In this document: positions 16,514-23,268 of the stretch, one piece after another | Numbering within the stretch: the stretch's first letter is position 1 | Layout: each line of letters begins with the position of its first letter | Origin: a bacterium | GTDB lineage: Bacteria > Chloroflexota > Dormibacteria > Aeolococcales > Bog-877 | Length of the DNA: 33,260 nucleotides | Assembly: GCA_021801645.1 (NCBI GenBank) | Contig: JAJYXT010000031.1 | Coordinates: 1-33,260, forward strand | Reading direction: 5' to 3' | The notes under the pieces: generated by a model | Told to the model about the DNA's origin: nothing | Seen by the model: the letters and a program-made list of their open reading frames with translations, nothing else | Databases searched by the model: none | Made by a program: the position numbers and the translations under genes

Positions 16514-17637
16514 TCGCTGAGCTCCCCTCCCTGCGTCTGGAGGGTGCTCGACTGCGGGTGGTCGCACTTCCCCTGGTCTCGCCGTTCACGACCAGCTTCG
16601 GCACTCAGACTCGCCGGGAGGCGGTGCTGGTGGAGGTGTACGGGGAGGGGCTGCGCGGTCTGGGGGAGTGCGCCGCCGGGGTGGAGCCGGGGTACTCCTA
16701 CGAGACCCGGGAGACCTCCCTGGAGGCGTTGCGCAGCTACATCCTCCCCGCCGTGGTTGGAGCCGAGCCCTCCACCCCCACCCAGCTGGCCGCCCGCTGG
16801 AGCTGGGTACGCGGGCACAACATGGCCAAGGCGGCGGCGGAGATGGCCATCCTCGACCTGGCGGGCAAGATGGCCGGCAGGAGCCTGGCGGCCATCCTGG
16901 GAGGGACCAAGGAGGAGATCCCGAGCGGGGTCAGCATCGGCATCCAGCCATCCCTTCCGGCCACCCTGACGATGATCGAGGGGTACCTAGCCGAGGGGTA
17001 CCGGCGCATCAAGCTCAAGTGCAAGCCGGGATACGACATCGAGCTGGCGGCCGAGGTTAGACGGGCCTTTCCTACCACCGCTCTGATGCTGGATGCCAAC
17101 AGCGCCTACACCCTTTCCGACCTCGAGCGGCTCCGCCAGCTGGACCGCTTCGAACTCATGATGATCGAGCAGCCGCTGGCGCATGACGACCTGGTGGACC
17201 ATGCCGCGCTGCAGGCCGAGATGGAGACGCCGATCTGCCTGGACGAGAGCGTGGAGTCGATGGCGGACCTCAGGGCGGCGTTTCGCCTGGGATCCGGGAG
17301 GATCCTCAACATCAAGGCGGGGCGGGTGGCCGGACTGATCCCGGCCCTGGCCATCCACGACGCCTGCCTTGCCGAGGGCTGGCCGGTGTGGTGCGGAGGG
17401 ATGCTGGAGACTGGTATCGGGCGGGCGGCCAACCTGGCCCTGGCCTCGCTCCCCGGCTTCACCCTGCCCGGGGACACTTCAGCCAGCGACCGCTACTACC
17501 ACCAGGACATCCTGGAGACCCCCTTCCGTCTCTCTTCTCACGGGACCCTACCGGTCCCAACAGGGCCGGGGCTCGGGGTGGTGGTCGACGAAGCCGCCCT
17601 CGATCGCGCGACGGTGCATCTGGAGGTGATCTCCTGA
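16510..17637 (+). CDS. Enolase-superfamily enzyme: o-succinylbenzoate synthase / N-succinylamino acid racemase
   Basis: A 375-aa member of the muconate-lactonising subgroup of the enolase superfamily. Visible catalytic features are the KLK motif (Lys 168 and Lys 170), Mg2+ ligands in LDANSAY (Asp 195), MIEQPL (Glu 220) and LDESV (Asp 245), and the opposing Lys in NIKAGRV (Lys 269). The KxK...NIKxGR pattern and the GMLETGIGRAAN block are typical of the OSBS/NSAR family. OSBS makes o-succinylbenzoate for menaquinone; NSAR racemises N-succinylamino acids. No other men genes are nearby. The translationally coupled M20 deacylase supports the racemase reading, but family members can be bifunctional. 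The start GTG overlaps the upstream TGA. Confidence 0.88.
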   Translation: MIAELPSLRLEGARLRVVALPLVSPFTTSFGTQTRREAVLVEVYGEGLRGLGECAAGVEPGYSYETRETSLEALRSYILPAVVGAEPSTPTQLAARWSWVRGHNMAKAAAEMAILDLAGKMAGRSLAAILGGTKEEIPSGVSIGIQPSLPATLTMIEGYLAEGYRRIKLKCKPGYDIELAAEVRRAFPTTALMLDANSAYTLSDLERLRQLDRFELMMIEQPLAHDDLVDHAALQAEMETPICLDESVESMADLRAAFRLGSGRILNIKAGRVAGLIPALAIHDACLAEGWPVWCGGMLETGIGRAANLALASLPGFTLPGDTSASDRYYHQDILETPFRLSSHGTLPVPTGPGLGVVVDEAALDRATVHLEVIS

Positions 17638-17668
17638 CACACCGGGCGGACAATACGGACCAGGTCTG

Positions 17669-18295
17669 ATGGGGCAGGTCGTGGTGGTGGGGAGCTCAGA
17701 GCTCGCCGAGCGGGTGCGTCGGCTGCTGCCCAACTTCGACGTCCTCGGACCAGACTCCGAGCCGGAGCTCGATGACCCGGTCACCTCAGTGGAGACCGTC
17801 CGCTCCCTCCTGGACTCCGGCTCCGGCCCTGATTCCCTGGTCTGCTCCGCCCTCCCAGGGTTCGCCCTTCTCGGCCAGCTCTCCCGGCTCTCACCCTCAC
17901 GCTGCTTCGTCACCCCCGACGGGTCGGCGTGGCCGGAGGAGACAGTCCGCTGGATGGCGGAGGCGGTGGGGATGATCGTCCTGCCTGCGCTCGAGACGCT
18001 TCCGGCGATGCTCCTGGGCCGGTCGGGGGCACCTCTTCCACCGCCCCGGGGGCTCACGGCGGTGGTCGAGACGGCCCCTGCCGCCCCGCGCCCACCGAGC
18101 CCGGCCAGCACGCCGCCCCCCGCGCCCACCTATGACTGGACCTCGGAGACACCCGTGCAGGTCCCTCCGCCACCGGTGTCCCTCGACCCCACTCCCGCAC
18201 CGGGCGCGCCGCAGGTCATAGATGCCGGGGGACCTCCGCAGACGGCCTACGAGCCAACCGACCTGCTGAGGCCGCTGCGTCCCCGCCGGCGCTGA
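17669..18295 (+). CDS. Hypothetical protein: α/β N-terminal domain plus Pro-rich tail
   Basis: A 208-aa protein. Residues 1-120 look like a small α/β domain opening with a β-strand and turn (GQVVVVGSSELAERVRRLLP). This recalls Rossmann-like or receiver-like N-terminal domains such as those of CpaE/TadZ proteins, but it has no Walker A or phospho-acceptor motif I can defend. From about 121 it is a Pro/Ala/Thr-rich, probably disordered tail. The stop is followed after 7 nt by the next gene, whose ribosome-binding site overlaps this stop, so the two are likely co-transcribed. No family is recognised. Confidence 0.68.
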   Translation: MGQVVVVGSSELAERVRRLLPNFDVLGPDSEPELDDPVTSVETVRSLLDSGSGPDSLVCSALPGFALLGQLSRLSPSRCFVTPDGSAWPEETVRWMAEAVGMIVLPALETLPAMLLGRSGAPLPPPRGLTAVVETAPAAPRPPSPASTPPPAPTYDWTSETPVQVPPPPVSLDPTPAPGAPQVIDAGGPPQTAYEPTDLLRPLRPRRR

Positions 18296-18302
18296 GGAGG
18301 TC

Positions 18303-18710
18303 ATGCCCACCAACCCGCTCCGACGCCGCCCGACCTCACCGCAATTCGCCGAGCGCGCCGGCACCGAGCTGCAACGCGCCCTGGCCATCGTGGACGAGGC
18401 CGCCGCCACCGGCAACCTCGCCCGACTCGGTCTGGCCCTCACTGGGGACGCCCTGAGCGAGGTCCAGGCACGCTTCCATGCCTACCAGATGGCCGGCATC
18501 CAGGTGAGTCCGTTCCGGGAGGGGCTGCAGGTCGAGGTGCTGGAGGAGAGCACCCAGGAGCGGGTCTGGCTCCGAGTCCGCTATCGGGACCGCACGGGAT
18601 TCCTCGCCTCGGGGATGGCACCGGCCACCGCTTCCGACCCGGTGGAGCTGAGGGTCGGAATGGAAGCCACCCAGACTCCCTGGCGCATCGCTACTCTGAT
18701 CGCCGGCTGA
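18303..18710 (+). CDS. Hypothetical protein with possible NTF2/Tim44-like fold
   Basis: A 135-aa protein. The order of elements is a basic N terminus, two helices (about 18-35 and 45-64), then β-strands (IQVSPFREGLQVEVLEE, RVWLRVRYRDRTGFL, VELRVGME) ending in a TPWRIATLIAG strand. This helix-then-sheet pattern with a terminal W-R-I strand recalls NTF2-like proteins, including Tim44-like and VirB8/TcpC-type domains. No membrane anchor is visible. The ATG at 18303 has a GAGGAGG immediately upstream (18294-18300). The fold is inferred from pattern only. If confirmed, it could be a soluble accessory of the nearby secretion system. Confidence 0.68.
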   Translation: MPTNPLRRRPTSPQFAERAGTELQRALAIVDEAAATGNLARLGLALTGDALSEVQARFHAYQMAGIQVSPFREGLQVEVLEESTQERVWLRVRYRDRTGFLASGMAPATASDPVELRVGMEATQTPWRIATLIAG

Positions 18711-18733
18711 TCGAGCACCGCAGGTCGGCATGC

Positions 18734-18739
18734 TAGGCT
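18734..18739 (+). promoter_or_regulatory. -10-like box (TAGGCT) upstream of the 18776 gene
   Basis: TAGGCT would start transcription near 18746, giving a ~30-nt leader that contains an AAGGAAG ribosome-binding site (18767-18773) before the ATG at 18776. Unlike most boxes in this window, this one would be leadered. Confidence 0.4.
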
Positions 18740-18775
18740 GGGGTTCCCTGGGAGCCCGCCCGATGCAAGGAAGCC

Positions 18776-19210
18776 ATGACCAATCCCCCTGATGCCGACC
18801 CGGAGCTGGAACCCGCCGCGGGCGGGGTGGACGCCGAGGAGCCGCTCGAGGATGACGCCCTCGAGGATGAGGTGCTGGAGGAGGCGCCGGTCGCCCGTCC
18901 TGCTCCCCGTCCCGCCCCTCCCCGGCCGTGGGGTGGAAGCCGCAGCAACGTCTCGGCTGAGGACCTGACCCCTGAGGAGCTGACACCCGAGATGCGCTGG
19001 CCCCCGGGCAGCTGGGTGCGCGTCACCGACGTGGTCCGGCACAGCACCGGCGAGCCGATCTCCGGGATCCAGGTCGGCGATGTCGGCCAGGTGGTGGCGG
19101 CGCTCTCGCAGACTTTGGTGGTTCTCTTCCCCACTCGAGACAACCGCCGCGAGGTCCTGCACATCGAGTCCATCGAGGCGGTGGACTCCCCAGCGGGGAC
19201 GGCCTCCTGA
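18776..19210 (+). CDS. Hypothetical protein: acidic N terminus plus SH3-like domain
   Basis: A 144-aa protein. The first ~40 residues are strongly acidic (EEPLEDDALEDEVLEE), followed by a Pro/Arg linker. A compact β-rich domain (about 80-138) has GSWVRVTDVVRHSTGEP, VGDVGQVV and LVVLFPTRDNRREVLHI, consistent with an SH3/KOW-like barrel. The ATG at 18776 has a good AAGGAAG site. The stop TGA overlaps a CTG codon that is the best start for the downstream folB gene, implying translational coupling. No family is recognised. Confidence 0.7.
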   Translation: MTNPPDADPELEPAAGGVDAEEPLEDDALEDEVLEEAPVARPAPRPAPPRPWGGSRSNVSAEDLTPEELTPEMRWPPGSWVRVTDVVRHSTGEPISGIQVGDVGQVVAALSQTLVVLFPTRDNRREVLHIESIEAVDSPAGTAS

Positions 19211-19578
19211 GCTCCGACCGTCTAGGTCGCGAGCGGCTGGTCCTCCGGGGGCTGCGCTACTTCGGCCGCCACGGGGCGCACCCCGCCGAGCGCGAGCTGG
19301 GGTCGCACGTTGAGGTGGATGTGGAGGTGGAGGCGGACCTGGCGGCCGCCGTGGCCAGCGACCGGCTCGAGGACACCGTGAGCTACTCCCTGGTGGAGGC
19401 GGCCGTCCGGCAGGTGGTCCAGGGGTCGGAGTTCAACCTTCTGGAGGCGCTGGCGGGAGCCATCGCGGAGGCGGTGCTGGCGCTCCCGCGGGCTGAGCGG
19501 GTCACGGTCCGGGTCACCAAGGCCCCCCGCCTGCCCTCCCAGACGGCGGGCTTCACCTTCGAGCTCCATCGGCCCTGA
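19207..19578 (+). CDS. folB: Dihydroneopterin aldolase (probable CTG start)
   Basis: A 123-aa protein of normal FolB length. The family N-terminal block is present (LVLRGLRYFGRHGAHPAERE, residues 11-30), followed by VDVEVEADL, DRLEDTVSYSLV, a Glu in FNLLEALA (E80) and the C-terminal Lys of VTKAPRLPS (K105). It cleaves 7,8-dihydroneopterin to 6-hydroxymethyl-dihydropterin in folate synthesis. No ATG, GTG or TTG exists between the upstream gene and the conserved N terminus. A GTG at 19315 would delete the first third of the enzyme. CTG 19207 forms a CTGA overlap with the upstream stop and has GGGGA about 7 nt upstream, so it is the best start. Confidence 0.88.
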   Translation: MSSDRLGRERLVLRGLRYFGRHGAHPAERELGSHVEVDVEVEADLAAAVASDRLEDTVSYSLVEAAVRQVVQGSEFNLLEALAGAIAEAVLALPRAERVTVRVTKAPRLPSQTAGFTFELHRP

Positions 19579-19721
19579 GCCCACCCACCGCCGGGCGGCG
19601 GACGTTGGTGGACGGCGATGGAGGTGATCAGCTCCGGCGGTTTCGGCGGTGCGGGAGTCACGACCGGGCCCCGAGCGGGCCGGCCGGGTGAGACGTGATC
19701 CTGGCGCCGGACGGTGGGCGT

Positions 19722-19727
19722 GAGGAG
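19722..19727 (+). promoter_or_regulatory. Ribosome-binding site (GAGGAG) deciding the PrgI-like start
   Basis: GAGGAG just before the ATG at 19731 favours that codon over the in-frame GTG at 19695, whose surroundings show no ribosome-binding sequence. Confidence 0.55.
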
Positions 19728-19730
19728 ACG

Positions 19731-19988
19731 ATGGCCCTCGGGCTACCACCGGCCCGGCTGGCCCTTCTGGGTCTCGTCCTGGCGGGAGGGGCGGCGGCGC
19801 TGCGCGCACCTCTCCCCCTGGAGCCGAGGGTGCTCCTGGCCGGGCTGGTGCTGGGCCCGGGCTCGCTCCTGGCCTGGGCCAGGCTGCTGGAGCTCTCGGC
19901 CCTGGGCTGGCTCAAGCGGCTCGGCGCCTACTGGCTCCGCTCCCTCGCCGGACGGGCCGAACGGTCGAATTGGACGGATGCCGGATAG
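19731..19988 (+). CDS. PrgI/VirB3-like small membrane protein (second module)
   Basis: An 85-aa protein with two hydrophobic helices (about 10-28 and 35-56), then a basic amphipathic tail (LKRLGAYWLRSLAGRAER), as in the PrgI-like protein at 6063. It sits directly before a VirB4-like ATPase, which is the diagnostic gene order for PrgI/VirB3 proteins. Sequence alone would not identify it. ATG 19731 is chosen for its GAGGAG site. It opens a second type IV secretion-like module, separated from folB by about 150 bases that contain GC-rich inverted repeats but no clear promoter. Confidence 0.65.
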   Translation: MALGLPPARLALLGLVLAGGAAALRAPLPLEPRVLLAGLVLGPGSLLAWARLLELSALGWLKRLGAYWLRSLAGRAERSNWTDAG

Positions 19989-20005
19989 CCGGCGTCAGTC
20001 CCCCC

Positions 20006-21874
20006 GTGGCGGAGCGGGCGATAGAGGTCGCCGCACCGGACATCCTGGATGCCCGCCCGGCCCCCCGGGCCCAGCTGCTGGCCGGGTTCGAGGCGTGGTT
20101 GGACCAGCTGGATGTCCCGGTCCGCCTCACCGTCGCATCGCGGCGCGCCGACGGCCGGCGTCGGCGGTCCGTCTGGCTGCGTTCGGCCAGCTCCGAGCTG
20201 GCGGCCCAGGCGACGGCGCAGCTGGAGAGGCTCTGCGGGGCTGAGGTGCGCGGCCAGGGCGACTTCCCCCCTCTGGTGGAGGGGCCAATCGCAGAGCGGG
20301 TCAAGGGCATCGCCTGGGCGGGTTGCTGGGTGGAGTGCTTCCGGCTCACCACCCTGCCGCGGGTGCCGGTAGAGGCCGGCTGGCTGTGGCAGCTGGTGGG
20401 CGAGCCACAGGACCTGGACCTCACCGTGAGCATCTCCCCGGTGAAGGCCGCGAGCGCCGACCGGCGACTCCGCCACCGGCTGCGGGAGCTGGCAGCCCGC
20501 GAGCTGGAGGCGGGCTGGGGGACGCCGGACCCGGCGCTGGTGGTCGAGAGGGCAGCCGCCACCCGCCTTCGCGAGGTTCTGGCCCGAGGGGAGGGGCGGG
20601 CGTTCGAGGTGGCGGTCTCGATGGCGGTCGGAGGGGGACCGGTCGGAGAGGTGCGGGCGGCCGCGGCCCGGCTGCGACGCCGGGCGCTGGGGATGCGCGC
20701 CCAGCTGGCGCCGGCCTGGCTGGACGAGGGGCCGGCCCTGCTGGAGGCGAGGGGGTGTGGGAGACCCCGGCGGGCCTTCATCCGGCTGCTCACCACCCCG
20801 GAGCTGGCAACCTTCTGGCCCTGGCTGGACGGACCGGGGGAGCTCGAGCCGGGGAGCTGTCGGATCGGTCGGCACGTGCGCACTCGGGGGCCGGTAGGGC
20901 TGAAGCTGGCCGCCTCGGCCGCCGCCCCCAACTCCAACTGCTGCGTGATCGCCGCCTCGGGCGCGGGAAAGTCCTACCTGGCGCGTGTGGTGGGTGTGTC
21001 CCAGGTGCGGTCGGGGACCCTCACGGTGGTGGTTGACCCAGAGAACGAGCACCGGGAGTGGTGCGAGGCTGTGGGGGGTACGTACCTGGATCTGGCCAGG
21101 GGCGGCGGCTTCGGCTTCAACGTCTTCGAGTCCGCCACCCCGGGGGAGGGTGAGCTCGCCGCCCGGGAGCTGGTGGAGCTGCTCACCGGCACCCTCTCCC
21201 CCCCGGAGGCGGGCGCCTTCCTGGATGCGTGCGCTGCCGCCCGGCGGGGCTCCGGCGGCCCAGCGCCGGTGCTGGCGGAGCTGCTGCCGGCGATGGCCGG
21301 AGACCCCCATGGGCGCAGCCTGGCGGCCCGGCTTCGTCCGTGGGTCGAGGGGCAGGGGGGAAGGCTCTTCAGCCGCCCCGGCAGGGGACCAGAGGTGACC
21401 CGCGCCCTGGGGGTGGGGCTGCGCGACCTCCCCGAGAGATGGCGGGCGGGTGCCGCCCTCCTGGTCTCGCAGTGGCTCTGGGCCTGGGCTCAACGGGACC
21501 CCCAACCCAAGCAGGTCATCATCGACGAGGCCGGCCTGCTCGCCGCCCAGCCCCAGCTGGCCGAGTTGATGGGGCAGATGGCCCGGCGGCTGCGCAAGTA
21601 TTCCGGCTCCCTGCTGCTGCTGACCCAGTCGCCCCGCGACCTTGCCATCGAGGGTTTCGGCGAGCTGGTCGCCGGCAACTCTGCGACCCTGCTGGTGGGG
21701 TCGACGACCGGGCCCGGGGTCCAGCGCCTCAAGACCGGCTTCCACCTGACTGACGAGGACTGCGAGTGGCTGCAGCGGTGCCGCCGGGGCGAGTTCCTGA
21801 TGCTGGCCGGGGCCACCCAAGCCAGGGTCAGGGTGGAGGCGCCCGAGACGGGGGCGGGCGGCGACCGGGGATAG
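20006..21874 (+). CDS. VirB4-like ATPase (second copy)
   Basis: A 622-aa ATPase. Walker A is ASGAGKSYL (Lys 322) and Walker B is VIIDEAG (Asp 507, Glu 508). A VDPENEHREWCEAVGG segment after Walker A and LLTQSPRDL after Walker B match the VirB4/TraC family. The N-terminal half is divergent from the copy at 6434 and shorter, so these are old paralogues or separately acquired. Start is uncertain: GTG 20006 (chosen) or TTG 19970, which would overlap the PrgI-like gene by 19 nt. The TAG stop forms the first three bases of a TAGAAT -10-like box for the next gene. It is expected to energise assembly of a secretion or pilus structure. Confidence 0.85.
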   Translation: MAERAIEVAAPDILDARPAPRAQLLAGFEAWLDQLDVPVRLTVASRRADGRRRRSVWLRSASSELAAQATAQLERLCGAEVRGQGDFPPLVEGPIAERVKGIAWAGCWVECFRLTTLPRVPVEAGWLWQLVGEPQDLDLTVSISPVKAASADRRLRHRLRELAARELEAGWGTPDPALVVERAAATRLREVLARGEGRAFEVAVSMAVGGGPVGEVRAAAARLRRRALGMRAQLAPAWLDEGPALLEARGCGRPRRAFIRLLTTPELATFWPWLDGPGELEPGSCRIGRHVRTRGPVGLKLAASAAAPNSNCCVIAASGAGKSYLARVVGVSQVRSGTLTVVVDPENEHREWCEAVGGTYLDLARGGGFGFNVFESATPGEGELAARELVELLTGTLSPPEAGAFLDACAAARRGSGGPAPVLAELLPAMAGDPHGRSLAARLRPWVEGQGGRLFSRPGRGPEVTRALGVGLRDLPERWRAGAALLVSQWLWAWAQRDPQPKQVIIDEAGLLAAQPQLAELMGQMARRLRKYSGSLLLLTQSPRDLAIEGFGELVAGNSATLLVGSTTGPGVQRLKTGFHLTDEDCEWLQRCRRGEFLMLAGATQARVRVEAPETGAGGDRG

Positions 21875-21877
21875 AAT
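21872..21877 (+). promoter_or_regulatory. -10-like box (TAGAAT) overlapping the VirB4 stop codon
   Basis: TAGAAT begins with the TAG stop of the upstream gene and is followed by exactly 6 nt and the ATG at 21884, predicting a leaderless transcript. Confidence 0.55.
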
Positions 21878-21883
21878 CGCCCC

Positions 21884-22480
21884 ATGGGTCGGGTGGTGCG
21901 CTACCGACTGCTCAATTCCGGACGTGCCACCGTCGCCGCGTGGGAGGAGGCGGTTCGCCTGTTCGCAGCCACCCGGAGCTGGCGTGAGGGGGAGATGTGG
22001 CTGGCCACCGATGCCTCCCGCGGCCTCTTCCAGTCCGAATACCTGCGACACCTGCGGCTGGAGACCCCCGACCCCGTCCTGGGCGCGGGCTTCGTCAAGG
22101 TCGAGGGTGACGAGACCGACGCCCTGGCGGTCTGCTTCGGGCTTCTGCGGATGACCGAGGAGCGGGGAGGAAGGGTGCTCATCGACGACCTGGACAACCC
22201 CATCCGCAAGCAGCGGCGGCTGGAGTTCATCGAGGGTCGGGTGAGCGGGCCGCGCACCATCGACGAGCTGATGGTGGCGGGACCGATCTTCAAGCGGCTG
22301 CCCCAGGCGACCATCACCTTTTATCCCCCTCGCTACCGGGGCCGCACCCTTCCCGGCCCGGACACCCCCACGGGGCAGTGGGGCTTCGCCCTCCAGGGAA
22401 TGCGCGCCGCGGCGGCCAGCTTCCTGGAGGCGGAGGCGGAGGCGATGAGGATCTACCGCGGCCTGCAGGCGATCGGCTGA
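21884..22480 (+). CDS. Conserved-looking hypothetical protein, soluble
   Basis: A 198-aa soluble protein with no membrane segment or recognised motif. It has an α/β character with a regular, charged sequence (VRYRLLNSGRATVAAWEEAV, LIDDLDNPIRKQRRLEFIEG, TFYPPRYRGRTLPGP) and a helical C terminus (MRAAAASFLEAEAEAMRIY). Codon usage is like that of its neighbours. The ATG at 21884 is supported by the TAGAAT-N6-ATG arrangement. It sits between VirB4 and dtd; the dtd start follows after 2 nt, so dtd is probably translated from the same message. Function unknown; a regulatory or secretion-accessory role is possible but not shown. Confidence 0.78.
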   Translation: MGRVVRYRLLNSGRATVAAWEEAVRLFAATRSWREGEMWLATDASRGLFQSEYLRHLRLETPDPVLGAGFVKVEGDETDALAVCFGLLRMTEERGGRVLIDDLDNPIRKQRRLEFIEGRVSGPRTIDELMVAGPIFKRLPQATITFYPPRYRGRTLPGPDTPTGQWGFALQGMRAAAASFLEAEAEAMRIYRGLQAIG

Positions 22481-22482
22481 CC

Positions 22483-22953
22483 TTGAGGGCCGTGGTCCAG
22501 CGGGTCCAGCGGGCGGCGGTCAAGGTGCAGGGGGAGGAGGTGGGGGCCACCGGCCCCGGGCTCCTGGTGTACCTGGGAGTCGGGCCCGGGGACGATGAGC
22601 ACATCGCCCGCCATCTGGCCGGCCGCGTGGCCACTCTCCGGGTCTTCCCCGACGACCAGGGGAGGATGAATCGCTCCCTGCTGGAGGCGGGCGGCCAGGC
22701 GCTGGTGGTGAGCCAGTTCACGCTCTATGCCGCCACCGGGAGGGGCCACCGACCCTCCTTCTTGGGGGCGGCGGCGCCGGCCGCGGCTCTTCAGCTCTGC
22801 AGCGGGTTCGCGGCGGAGCTGGGCCGGTTGGGGGTGGCGGGGGTGGCCGAGGGGCGGTTCGGGGCCCACATGGAGGTCGAGTCGGTGAACGACGGTCCGG
22901 TCACCCTGGTCGTCAGCTCGGGCGAGCCACCCTGGGAGGCGGACGCCGGCTGA
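22483..22953 (+). CDS. dtd: D-aminoacyl-tRNA deacylase
   Basis: A 156-aa protein that hydrolyses D-aminoacyl-tRNAs, preventing D-amino acid misincorporation. The canonical N terminus MRAVVQRVQRAAV is produced from the TTG at 22483. The catalytic SQFTLY block (about 77-82) and the cross-subunit Gly-Pro motif in NDGPVT near residue 138 are both present, as is RVATLRVFPDDQGRMN. Length is slightly above the family's ~145-150 owing to a short C-terminal extension. It lies 2 nt after the unknown 198-aa gene and is followed by the second pilin-like gene, so a housekeeping gene interrupts the secretion-like module. Confidence 0.95.
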   Translation: MRAVVQRVQRAAVKVQGEEVGATGPGLLVYLGVGPGDDEHIARHLAGRVATLRVFPDDQGRMNRSLLEAGGQALVVSQFTLYAATGRGHRPSFLGAAAPAAALQLCSGFAAELGRLGVAGVAEGRFGAHMEVESVNDGPVTLVVSSGEPPWEADAG

Positions 22954-23005
22954 AGCGCCAGAGCCAGGGCTCCGGCGGACCTATGTGGGGTTCAAAGGCA
23001 AGCGC

Positions 23006-23012
23006 GGAGGAA
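23006..23012 (+). promoter_or_regulatory. Strong ribosome-binding site (GGAGGAA)
   Basis: GGAGGAA lies 4 nt before the ATG at 23017. It is among the best Shine-Dalgarno matches in the window and suits a highly expressed pilin-like protein. Confidence 0.6.
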
Positions 23013-23016
23013 CCCC

Positions 23017-23256
23017 ATGGCCCAACTGGTCTCGCTGCTCAATTCCTGGGTTCTGCTGGGGCAGGAGCTGATCGCCAGCCTGGGCACCCTGGCCTTCGTC
23101 TGCGCCTTCATCTGGCGGGTGGTCGCCCCCAGCCCGCACAGCGCCCTGGAGGCCCAGCGCTGGCTGGGGCGGATCGCCATCGGAACCCTGGGAGTGGAGC
23201 TGGCCGGGGTCCTGACCCACGTCCTGCTCTCCGCGGTGCCGCGCGGGCTGGGCTGA
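23017..23256 (+). CDS. VirB2/TrbC-like pilin-type small membrane protein (second module)
   Basis: A 79-aa protein with two hydrophobic helices (about 17-40 and 49-72) separated by a short polar loop (SPHSALEAQRW), the same plan as the 95-aa protein at 3650. It is followed after 12 nt by a TrbL-like gene, reproducing the pilin-TrbL order of the first operon. No Cys residues and no obvious cleaved signal. Assignment rests on size, topology, strong ribosome-binding site and gene order rather than sequence identity. Confidence 0.65.
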   Translation: MAQLVSLLNSWVLLGQELIASLGTLAFVCAFIWRVVAPSPHSALEAQRWLGRIAIGTLGVELAGVLTHVLLSAVPRGLG

Positions 23257-23268
23257 CCGGGGACGGTG

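Noticed and set aside
15166-16818. 550-codon minus-strand frame opposite the M20 peptidase
   Set aside because: The plus strand has all M20 metal ligands. The minus translation is Ser/Arg/Pro-rich low complexity.
19928-22051. 707-codon minus-strand frame opposite the second VirB4
   Set aside because: It covers a gene with intact Walker A and B on the plus strand. The translation is Gln/Pro/Gly/His-rich and lacks recognisable motifs.
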